NCBI RefSeq assembly: GCF_051014445.1
Contig: NC_135147.1
Location: 26,750,479 to 26,814,478 of the forward strand
Length of the DNA stretch: 64,000 bases
Direction: 5' to 3'
Origin: Colletes latitarsis
Taxonomy: Eukaryota; Arthropoda; Insecta; Hymenoptera; Colletidae
Each line of letters opens with the position of its first letter. The first letter of the stretch is position 1. Position numbers and translations under genes: made by a program. The notes below the pieces were generated by a model. The model was given only the letters and a program-made list of their open reading frames with translations, had not been told where the DNA came from and searched no databases. This document shows positions 10,101-20,615 of this stretch, piece after piece.

Positions 10101-13100
10101 GAAGCCTCCATCAACAAATTGGCATTCTCGATTTTCGTCTTATTTTGGCCTCTAGATTCCGCATTAAAATTGTTCCCGGGGGTGGCCGAACTCCCTGTAT
10201 AGCATTAATTTGTTAATCCTTAAATAATTTCAATATTAAACTTGCCCGTAGAGAGATGGAACTAAAGCCAGACTCGCATTTCTACAACATACCCGTGAAC
10301 ACGAGCTTCTCGTCGGTGCATATACCGACGAACGTCTACGATCTGAGACCCGCGGTCCTGGAGGACATCAAGAAGACTGAGATCCTCGACGACATTTTTC
10401 GGCAGAACTACGAATCGGACCCGGCTCTGTCGTGGCAGTACTTTGGCTCGGTCTCTGGAATGCTGAGACAGTATCCTGCCATGCAGTGGAGAACGGATCC
10501 TATGATGAACGAGGACGAGGAGGGCGAGAAGGAGGAGGAGATTGATGACGGCGAGGAAAGGCCAGATATTTACGACTGTCGAGTACGGAGTTGGTTTATC
10601 GAGGCTGCGACCTGCAGCAAGGACATGGTGATCCTGATGGACACCAGCGGCAGCATGACGGGCATGGGAAAGACAATCGGTGAACAATGCCTCTGATTCT
10701 TAATCGGATATTATTAATTTCGATAGGCAATTTTCAAACGGCCATAACTCCTACAATAGTGAATATATTTCAATGAAACTTTTTTCTGAGGTAGTGCTCA
10801 TGGGTACCTACAAAAAAGTATTAGACAACATTCCCGTACGGCGTTAAACAAAATTACTAAAAATCAAAAACTAATTTTTAAGAAAAATCGACGGGGGTCA
10901 GGTGCCTATATTTTTCGGCGAAATTAAAAAATTTCAAATCGTTCTAAAAAAATTATTTTCAGTTGCGGGGGTCGATTACAAGCATTTTTGGTGAATAGAC
11001 ATACCCCCGAAATCCAGCGCATTTTCGAGAAAAAAATTCGAACATGTGCTGAAATTTGAGTATAGGATTGTTGATTCCGCGTAGGATGCGACCGGCGGTT
11101 GTCGAGACAATAGCAAATCAATAACTAGATGAAATGGAAGTTTCCGGTGCCATTCTTTTCGTAGAAACGATCGCAATCGCCCCAGTTTCGACGCAACTTT
11201 TGGCTCATCTCGTACAAGTTGATTTATTTGGGTAGCTCGAAACTTATGACTGTGTATTCGATGCATCCGTGGAAGCTGTGTTAGAATCGCAGTTGGAATA
11301 CGCTTGCGGTCGTCTCCTGTAAGCTGTGTAATGCATACTTGGAGTGCACCGCGAACCTGAGGTTACGGGCGCATTGTTTAGGGGAAGATAGTATGTCGAT
11401 GCAATTGCACCTTCGCACGGATATCGTGATCTTCTCGTCGTTATTATAACATCGTTAACTGCACTGTTGGTTAACCACTAATGGAATCTCATCTCCCGAC
11501 GCATTATAAATATGAGCGTCTCGATATCGTTTCCTTCTTTTTCTCTTAGTCTTAAGTAGCAAAAGAAATTTGTAGTATCCGTTCCTTTGGTTTTGTTTAG
11601 TACACAAGCTATTAAAGCATTTCACGTACCATTTGATTGGCATCAAAGCCTGTGTTAAAAAAGAAGATTTATGAAATGACATGACGTGTTCAGCTAGGAC
11701 AACGGTGAACATGATCCTGGACACCCTGTCGAACAACGACTTCGTGACCGTGTTGAGCTACACGAACGAGACTTACGATGTGGTGGACTGCTTCAAGGAC
11801 ATGCTGATCCAGGCCACGCCGGAGAACGTGGACACTTTCAAGAAAGCGATAATAACAGTGAAAACAGAGGGTCTCGCTAATTTGACCGAAGCTTTCAATA
11901 GAGCCTTCGACCTTTTGAAGAATTACAGGGAAACGCGTGGGTGCGACGCGGAGAACTCGTGTAATCAGCTAATCATGCTCGTAACGGACGGTGTTCCTGG
12001 AAACCTGACCGAGGTACGGCCCACTTAATTTCTCTAATTATTTTGTTTTCGGTTCTGAGAACTTTGCCCCGAAAAAAGGTCGGAAGAGAAACGAGCGCAG
12101 GTTGCTAATAAGAAGAAAGAATCCTTCCGAGAATGAACCATCCTTTAGTTAGAGTATACACTAATGAGATTACGTTGTCTGTATAGAGTGACCAATTGGA
12201 ATTGATTGCCAATGCGGTACTGCTCTATATTGCAGCGTTTTTCAAACCCCCTCTAGAACACTTTTTACCAGTAAATGGAGTAAACGATCCCCAGGATATT
12301 TATTAGTACCACTCATTGTACCGGCACTGAATTTTGTTCAGGTGTTCAAAACGTGGAATTGGCAGGACAACGATACTCACATACCTGTGCGAGTGTTCAC
12401 GTATCTTCTGGGTAAAGAAGTGACAAAGGTACGCGAGATTCAATGGATGGCGTGCCTCAATCGCGGTTATTACACGCACGTTCACACGCAAGAGGAAGTT
12501 CGGGAACAGGTGCTAAAATACATACCCGTGGTCGCGAGGCCCATGGTCCTACAGGACGTTGTGCATCCTGTCGTGTGGACTCACGCTTACGCGGACATCA
12601 CGGTGAGATAATTCTTACTGCACATTATTGAGACGAAACGACGACATTGTATGAAATTAAATGATGTACGATTTTACGGTGCCCCAACATTCACACTAAC
12701 GAGGCTACATTTATCATGAAATGTAACAAAATCAACAAATGTTAACCCTATACTAGGTAGCTGTTAATTAGTAGCTCGAGTGGCCTCGGTACTGTAAACA
12801 TTCTAATTCACGTTCCATTAGAATCCCGCACTCGCCACCTGGCTGTGGCAGGTGATGCATCACGCGGAGCAGAAATCCCGGCTTCAGAAACATCTGAAAG
12901 GGAAACGTCTGGGCGTGCGAATAAATGAGGACGAAATCTACATACAACAGGTTCAAAGCTAGCGAAAGCAACCAAGCAACAATCAACCCCGTGTAGCTTC
13001 AGATCCGTTTTTGCCATTTCCAATGCGCTGTTTACCTTGGCGACGTTTTGGCTGGCTATGCACAAGTTGCACACGATAGACAAATTTAGGCAAATCCTGC

Positions 13101-16100
13101 AAAATATCATTAGCGCTCGAAGCTAGTCCCGATCAGGACTTGGGATTATCGACTTTAAATACATGAAGTATACGAGTACTTTGTTATTCGAATAACAATA
13201 TATTAGAAAATTATTCGAATAGTCTCAGCTTCGATCCCGATCGCGGACTTTCTTCGCCAGACATTTTTGAGACGCAGGTTTTTGTTAGTCCATCGCCAAA
13301 TGGACTCCCATTTTTGTAGCGTATCCTCGCCTTTTTGTCAGTAGAACTAGCGTTAAGTTTCAATTAATGGAAAGCAGCGATTTCCGTGTAAACTATAGTT
13401 AAAGGAGCCTTCGTAGATTTCATAATTCGTTGCATGCAACAAGTGTTTTGTTTCGTACGAACGTTTCAATAGCAAAAGCCGATGGTTCGTAGCCTCACCA
13501 GAATTATGAGTCAGTTTTGGAGAATGGTAAATGGGACAGCACGACGTCCGAGAAGTTTCCAGCGGCTCCTTAGACTTTGTAATGTCCTCGCTGCATTATT
13601 AATGTCGAATACCATTGTCCTGTTTTTTCTTTTTTTATGCGAGTGTGGCTTTAACACTGGCCTAGCGATACTTAGATAATAGACTCTTGTTTAATGGCAG
13701 TTCCTCGAGTAAGACAGACTCCCAGGGGTTTGCGACTGACTCTGTTCTCGTTGCAACAGCTCCACAAGGACGAGGACGTTCGACAGGACCCGTCTACGCT
13801 GAATACGACCGCCTGGCAGGAGTATAGACTCCTCACGTCGGTCAGCACGCCAGTGTTCGACCGTAAAGGGAACAATCGCAACAACCAAACAAGAATTGCG
13901 CATTTGTTGGGCGTGGCAGGCACGGATGTGCCAATTGACGACATCCGGAAGCTCACGTTGCCGTACAAGCTCGGTGTAAACGGCTACGCCTTCATCGTCT
14001 CTAACAATGGATACGTGATACTGCACCCGGACCTGAGGCCCGTCTACAGAGGCAGGCTCAAACTGAATTACAACAGCATCGACCTCACGGAAGTCGAGAT
14101 TCTGAACGACGGACTTGGACCTAGGTAATTTAAAGAGGAAGAGTTCGCAGACTCTTGACAAACGACAAGGCAAAAGCTTCTGCTGTTGTTGCAATTGTTC
14201 CTCGCGACATTCACCGCTGCCTCTTTGATTCTTTACAAACGTTCTATTATTTTTCTATATACACACGTACTTGAACAAAAAGGACAAAGTTCCGCGATGA
14301 AAATTAAAAGTGATCTTAACACAGATCCATTAAGCACGACCTTGCAGCCAACCCTCCACTAGAGAAAAACACATTTGACGGTACACGAGGGTATCACTTG
14401 ACAAACCACTCGAGCGTTCCTCGGGAGCCCCGCTATACAGGGTGAGACACTCAAAACAGGCCACCTGAATAACTCATTTATCATCTCTGATACCAGTAGT
14501 TTTCTTGAAGGTAAAAGGGTCAAGAAAATGTAAAAGCTGCTTCTCTTTATAGTGAAATTATCAGTTTTCCCGCGACACGATTGGACAAAAGATGATTCCA
14601 TTAACAAGTTTACCTTCGTGCTTCCTTTATTGCGCCTATAAAAAAACGACTTCCGATAAAAATCTCTACCATCAAAAAAGTAAATGAGCCATTCGAATGA
14701 TCTGTCTAAAGTGCCTCGTCCTGTATTTCCTCCGCCAACTGTACGACCCTCCATAGGTCTCGGGGGCGATGAAAGTTTTTTGCGATAAATTCCGAAAGTA
14801 CCAGCAACTTGTAAAAGAACTAAGAGGCGCGGTGATATTACGTCCGGGTGATGGCGGAGGGTTAAGAAGAGTTTTTATTAAAAACGAGTGCAGGAACCCC
14901 GGGCCAGAGATCCTGGAGCTACGCGCCGCGCTGGTGGATCACAAAAGGGGCAGCACGAAAGGAGTTCCCGTGAAATTGCATTACGACAATAACCGGCGGG
15001 TGACTCTGGAGAGACGTGACTACTTCTACGCGCCCCTGCCAGGGACGCCTTTCGGTCTTGCGGTTGCCATACCCAACTACGGCACAACTTGGATCAAGGT
15101 AATCCGACGCTAGGTATCGCGCGTACACACGCGGGGTTTATGGAGTCCCAGAATTTCAGGAAGGCGAGGTAATCCTGCCTCTAGCGAGGCGGCTGTGCGT
15201 TCTCCAGATTGCACGCTGCATAAACTTTGAGACGTAAACCGCCGCCCGGGGTGTGGTAAACATCGACCGTTGCTTTGCAGCCTCGATGAAGGATCGAAGA
15301 AGCGGCCATTGATGTTTTTTGCCGACGGGCGCCAGTCGATGATGAGAAACTGGGCGGCTGATCTTCCTCGTAGAAGCTTTGGATATTCAGAAACTTTTAA
15401 GAAAGACGTTCGATCTGCCCCATTCTCCCGTTAAACTATTTTTAGTTAATTTCAGCGATATAAGTAATTAAAGAAAACAAGGAGCGATAGAAATAGTATT
15501 GTACATCTTTAAAGTTATCGCTGTGGTTCATCCTTAAGGTTAAAGGTATATTAAAATAGGAGGTACAAGGTGAGTGCTTCCTTTGTGAAATGTAAACATC
15601 GACCGTCACTTGCAGCCTCGATGGAGGATCGAAGACGCGAGATTTCTCGCGGCCATTGATGTTTTGTGCCGACGGAGGCCAGTCGATGATGAGAAACGGG
15701 GCGAGTGATCCTCTTTGGCGAAGCTTTGAAGACGATACGTCGTATTAGAATCTCTGTAACTTACAAAGGGAGCACTCAACCTGTCTCAAATTGTAACCTA
15801 CTTTTGCGCGACGGTAGGTTACAGGCCCCTGCTGCTAGAACTAAAACATTAGTATCTATACATTGTGAAAGGAAGGCTTCGATCTTTAAAGGATTGACAA
15901 CGCTTCAACTACTTGTTGTCAAGGTGGGAGACGAAATCCGTAGGAACCAGAACATGAACATAGACATCTCAGACTTCTTCTTGGGCAACAACTGGCGGGT
16001 GCATCCCGGTTGGGTGTACTGTCGTTACCACTATCTGGAGGGCCACGAATTCGATAACCCGGAGGAAGAGCTCAGGCACTTCCTGGATCTGTTGAACAAG

Positions 16101-18117
16101 CCAGAATGGCGTTGGTCGGAGCAGTACGCGTCCTACTTCAGCGACAACGATACCAACGACGACGTGCCTGATTGCGGTAGACAAACGTTATCTCACGATG
16201 ACTATTACTGCAACAAAGAGCTCATGCAGCTGTTGATCTTCGATGCAAAAGCTACCAACGCCAGCTTCGACGACGAATTTGTACTGGAGGATTTACGAGC
16301 ACGGCATTTGGCCGAGCTTTACGGGATATTCTTGAGGTTCGTCGCCACGCAGAGTGGCTTGACCAGATGGCACAACCTGGACACGAACATGCTGCCCGAG
16401 GAAGACGACGACATCGTCTTCGGGGACCTTCACAGGAGGGCAGTTAACGAACCTTGGTACAAGGGCGCCATTTTCCAGAATATTCTAGACCCTAACAGCA
16501 TATCCGTGACAGGTATTCTGTCTTAGATAGTTTATTGACCCGGGTAATCTGAACTGTCGTAATGTAATGACTATCGCAATTGTTCCAGTTCCGTGGGAAG
16601 CGGGTTTGGACGCGATAGTGACAGTCTCCATCGGAATATTTCCAAAAGACGGCGGCAAAACGGCACCAGCGGCGGTGATCGGCTTTCAAATGCCCATGAC
16701 GGCTCTTTATGACAGATTCATTCAGTTGACGAGCGGTCCGAGCAACTCGACCATGAACTGCGCCCACGTGTGGATCGATTGTTACTTGCTCGATCAGAAC
16801 GGCTACGTGGTGATATCGGAGGCGCACAACAACACTGGCCAGTTTATGGGAACGCAGGAAGGCGCTGTGATGAACTCCATGGTGGGCCAAGGCCTCTTCA
16901 ACTCGGTCGAGATTTACGATTACCAGGCCTGGTGCGAGGAAGTTGTAAGTGCCCGCGACGATCTCCATACTTTTCATAACTGAAAGGGGATCGATAGCGC
17001 GCGTTGTGGCAGCCGGTTAAAATTCTCGAAAGTTAACGTCGACGGTTCCGCCTCGAGCGTATTTCTAATTCACGGCGAGACTCGACCCCCCGCGAGAAGG
17101 AGGGAAAAAGTTTGTCGCGCGAACTTACGGATCCCGGGAACGTTTCGCGAACGAAATCAGAAACTCGGACGGAAACGGCCGGTTGTTCTCCACCTCCGGG
17201 CGCAAAAACATTCTCACCAGGAACGAAACTGTTACAGCGTATCGAGGATGCGGCCAGCACTCTGACGGACCCTCTGATGTACGTCTGGAAATTGTTGCTC
17301 TGGTTTCTGCTGCGTGTGACGTGGTTCACGACCCAGTTCGTCAACTTGCCAGGCGGCCTGGCCAAAGTTCACTTCGACGAGGACGCCCCGGATCCACCGC
17401 CGCCGCCGCAGCCCTACCTCCATCATTATCCCTGCGACCAGAAGCGGACCCTTTACATGATGAACTACACCATCGCTGGCAAGGGCGTTCACAATCGGCC
17501 AGACTACTGTTCAAGGCCGTTTTACGCGCGCAGGGTCAGTGTTTCCTGCCTTCAACAAAGCTATTCCAATCGGTTCTTATCGAGTCAGTTGTAACAGTAT
17601 TTCTATGCTGGTGTTACTTTAATTCTACACATAATATTTAGGTGAGGAGCCATGGCGAAGGATTTAGATCAAAACAACAGTAAAATTGTACATAATAATT
17701 ATACGTATTTCTATTTTATAATATGTATTACAGGGGAACCGACGCGCATCTGCGCGAGAGCGAATGTATTTAAAAGAAAATGTACTTTAACCCGCGTTAA
17801 GGGATGAATTGAATGATTAACAGGTGCCGCACACGAATTTGCTGCTGGTGGTCGTCGACGCGATGTACCCGACCTGTTATAAAAGATTAGAGGTGACGCC
17901 AGTGATCATTTCGCCGCTGGAATATACGAACGGCACCGAAAGCGCGCCGTGCCATAAAATTCCGCTGAACGACCTTAAAAGGAGGCGACTGGAGGGCTGT
18001 TTCACGGAGCATCCCCTGGAGTACGAAATCGAGGAGTGCGGCGGCGCGTCGGGACACGCCGTGTCTTTGTTACTGTTTTCCACTGTTGTTGCTAAAATTT
18101 TATGTACGTTTGTATGA
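7169..18117 (+). CDS. Voltage-gated calcium channel alpha2delta subunit, copy A
   Basis: Thirteen coding exons read by splice signals: 7169-7248, 8046-8127, 9555-9820, 10252-10679, 11694-12013, 12342-12602, 12822-12950, 13760-14124, 14894-15098, 15924-16512, 16589-16944, 17238-17534, 17824-18117. The phases join to a 1,223-residue frame. Visible parts are a signal peptide (1-20), a VWA_N region, a VWA domain with MIDAS motif DTSGS at about residue 273, Cache-type domains (HLLGVAGTDVPI, GYAFIVSNNGYVILHP; about 530-720), a C-terminal delta part and a hydrophobic tail after CGGASG, suggesting a GPI anchor as in vertebrate alpha2deltas. Known role of the family: extracellular auxiliary subunit that increases surface delivery and synaptic function of CaV1/CaV2 channels. 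It resembles vertebrate alpha2delta-3 (fly straightjacket group) more than alpha2delta-1. The donors at 9820 and 12950 are weak, so those two edges are the least certain. Confidence 0.88.
9907..10201. repeat. Fold-back element copy 2, inside intron 3 of alpha2delta A
   Basis: This is a compact 295-bp hairpin. The left end is tacagggtgttcggcc and the right end ggccgaactccctgta. Arms of about 120 bases carry the GATGGAGGTTTCGTTAAAA block and its inverse. It is a short relative of the copies at 5149-6651 and 46931-47450. It lies only about 50 bases before the next exon. Confidence 0.85.
10905..11050. repeat. Fragment of the fold-back family in intron 4
   Basis: The sequence aaattaaaaaatttcaaatc, followed by gttgcgggggtcgattacaa and a CATACCCCCGAAATCC module, matches the internal part of the element at 5149-6651. 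No terminal repeats remain. Confidence 0.7.
14436..14725. repeat. MITE-like element in intron 8 of alpha2delta A
   Basis: The left end tacagggtgagacact pairs with an inverted right end agtgcctcgtcctgta. Sub-terminal sequence (taactcatttatc against aagtaaatgagcc) also matches inverted. It is about 290 bp long and encodes nothing. Confidence 0.65.
15252..15735. repeat. Direct duplication in intron 9 of alpha2delta A
   Basis: Two copies of a block of about 130-140 bp, at about 15252-15390 and 15589-15735. Shared pieces are taaacatcgaccgt, gcagcctcgatg.aggatcga, gcggccattgatgtttt and ccagtcgatgatgagaaac. Several small indels separate them, so it is not recent. Function unknown. Confidence 0.75.
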
Positions 18118-18398
18118 CTGTCCAAGAGAATTAACGTTCGATTAACGACGAGAAGCACACTCTGAGGAATACGCTGCTAAAAACAATTGGGACAAGTATG
18201 TTTCTCGAAGGTCAAGGGACGAGTATTCAAATTATTTTATCCTTTATTCTTCATTTTTCAGGGAAATTTGTTGTACTTTCGCCGTCGTTGGAACTTGATA
18301 GGTCTCTTTGCCAACACGATCCTAATCGTTTTGAGCAGCGTGATTTTTGATTGTCCTATCCAACTTGAATTTGCCTGCAAGATATTATCAATTTACTG

Positions 18399-18404
18399 AA
18401 TAAA
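18399..18404 (+). terminator. Probable polyadenylation signal of alpha2delta A
   Basis: AATAAA lies about 280 bases after the stop codon at 18115-18117. It is the first canonical hexamer downstream of the gene, so it is a plausible 3' end. Confidence 0.5.
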
Positions 18405-20460
18405 GATAAGGACCGTCGATGCGTGTGAAAGAAGTACAGTTTCTATATGCAAAGAGCAATTTTTTTAAACGAACGACTCGATTGATTCGCGATTTCAAGA
18501 AACTGGACGTATATTTCAATCCACTTTAACGCCTCATTTACGCTACGTAACCCGCGAGGAATCTTGAGAAGTTCCACGTAGATCCGACTTGTTTATGGTT
18601 CGGAACTTTCGTCGCTTTTGCTAGGAGACACGTCCCACTCCGGTGACAAGCTTCCATTCTTTCTCGGAGCATTGTTCTCGAAACGTCGGTCGTTTCAGCC
18701 GCAAACTTCATCCCACCCCTTGTAAAAGTTGCAGAAAAACAATTCTGTGCCTGACAATGTATGCAAACGGAAGTAAATTTCTTCTGAAAAATTTGCATTA
18801 CGAGCAGATACGATGCATAATTTACGTTCGATCGAATAAAACCACGTACATAGGCGAAGGTGTCCCAACGATGGCATATGTATCATGTAAGTTTATTTTA
18901 CTGGAAATGGACGTATACAGAATGTAATTAGAAATATTTCTACCGATATGTATCAAGATTCAACGAAATGTGTGCATGAGTCGCAGGATATAGAGCGTAA
19001 CTTCAAGGGTGAATGGTTCCCGTCAAAATGATAAAAGAGATATTTATGTGAGCATTCGTCTTGTCTGACCTTATTTCCGATTTATTGCGTCTTTGCGTAA
19101 ACGTTTGGCTATCTTACCTTTGAATAGAAGCTTATACGTAATAGATAGTACTCGTTCACCTTATATGTATATTAAAAATTCAATAAGTAATTATAGGGCG
19201 TACATTTAAATTGAGAAATAATAATAGTTACGTTAAAATCAATAACGTTAAATGTAGACGTGCCAAGCCATTTATCACATCTGTGAGACCACCCCTCGTG
19301 CATAGAATTGTGGTCGATGGTTAAAATAGCTCGAAACTTCGCTCGAGGATCTCAACGAATCTGCACGGTTTAAAAAAAAAATCGAATTTTTCGGGCTGCC
19401 AAACTTCCCTTGTTAGCTTTTTACGTTTGTAACCCCGTTCTTTATTTGCGGACCAAAGACACCCGAGAGGAAATCGATCGCATCCAAGGAAAAAGGGACA
19501 TAAAGCCAGACGGAATGTCCTTCCGTCGATGCGAGATACGATTTCGTGCCGGCGTCGGGTTGTCTGTCGGGGGCGAGAGAAGCTTGTCCTAGAAAATATT
19601 CCGCTACCCTCCTTCTCGGTTATGTGGAGTGTAACTCTTCCTACGACTTAATTAAATTACAACACCCTCGTTTTCAGCTTCCACCTAAAAAAAAATCTAC
19701 CAGGAAAACATCGTAAAAATATCTGTCCGGCAGTTTCATCGACGATAAGAATTAGGATCGAGAGTTTCGGTAGAGAACAATGTAAGGGCCAAGAATCGAA
19801 TTCTTCAGACGAAATAAAACTCTACAATATGATTAATCTTGTAATCCTCTGTTTTAGATCGTTACGTGGAAGTGTCTTGAAATACTCATGGGTACAGGGA
19901 CGCTATGTATGATCTAAGATTTGTATAAAAAAATGTTTTTATTATTATACTATTATTTACTACGGATCGTAGCTTATCCGCCGCGCGTACTCAACAGTCT
20001 TTCCACGCATAGTTCCTAGACGTCCCCGTCCTCGAGCAACGATTCTCCCCCGTCGGTCATCGGTACCAAACTCCAGCCTTTAACGCTAACGATAATCCGT
20101 TTTCGGTGGCGAGTCAACAAATTCCCGCCTCCGTGGCGTAGGAGGACCTGCAAAAACATGCAGCGCGTGGGCGAGCTGGCGATTCCATCCGCGGCGACCC
20201 TCTTCAGAATGGTGCCAAACGGAAGGGGACGAGCGACAGCACCGAGGAAAACAGAGCGATCCTAGAACGAGTCTCGGGCCGACGTTCGGCGGCAAACATT
20301 ACTATCAATTTCCAGCGGACGGTTACGAGCGGCGACGCGTCGTCGGGACGCTGCTGTCCCGCAGACGTCGACGCGCAAGCTCCGAGGCCCCGTCGATCGA
20401 TAAGCTTTCGGGGTAACTGGCGTCCGTGGTCGGACGGTGCGCGCACTGCACGGCGACGTC
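18405..20460. other. Intergenic between the two alpha2delta genes
   Basis: Only short unrelated frames are seen, with no recognised gene or RNA. The last 500 bases become GC-rich and probably belong to the promoter and 5' UTR of the second alpha2delta gene. Confidence 0.45.

Positions 20461-20497
<37 letters not shown>
20461..20497. repeat. (ACG)n microsatellite in the 5' region of alpha2delta B
   Basis: Imperfect acgacgacg trinucleotide run about 120 bases before the ATG at 20616. It explains the long threonine- and valine-rich frames read across it. Confidence 0.85.
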
Positions 20498-20499
<2 letters not shown>

Positions 20500-20615
20500 C
20501 ACCGCGGCTGGCCGGAGAGTATCCTTAATGTCAGACGCGAGCCTCATCTCGGCCTCAGTTTTGTTTACCGTGTCCTCGCGTAAACAGCGGAGCGCCGCAC
20601 GAGACGACGACAGCC

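Noticed and set aside
13691..14194. 167-codon minus-strand frame
   Set aside because: It is a shadow of the alpha2delta A Cache exon on the opposite strand.
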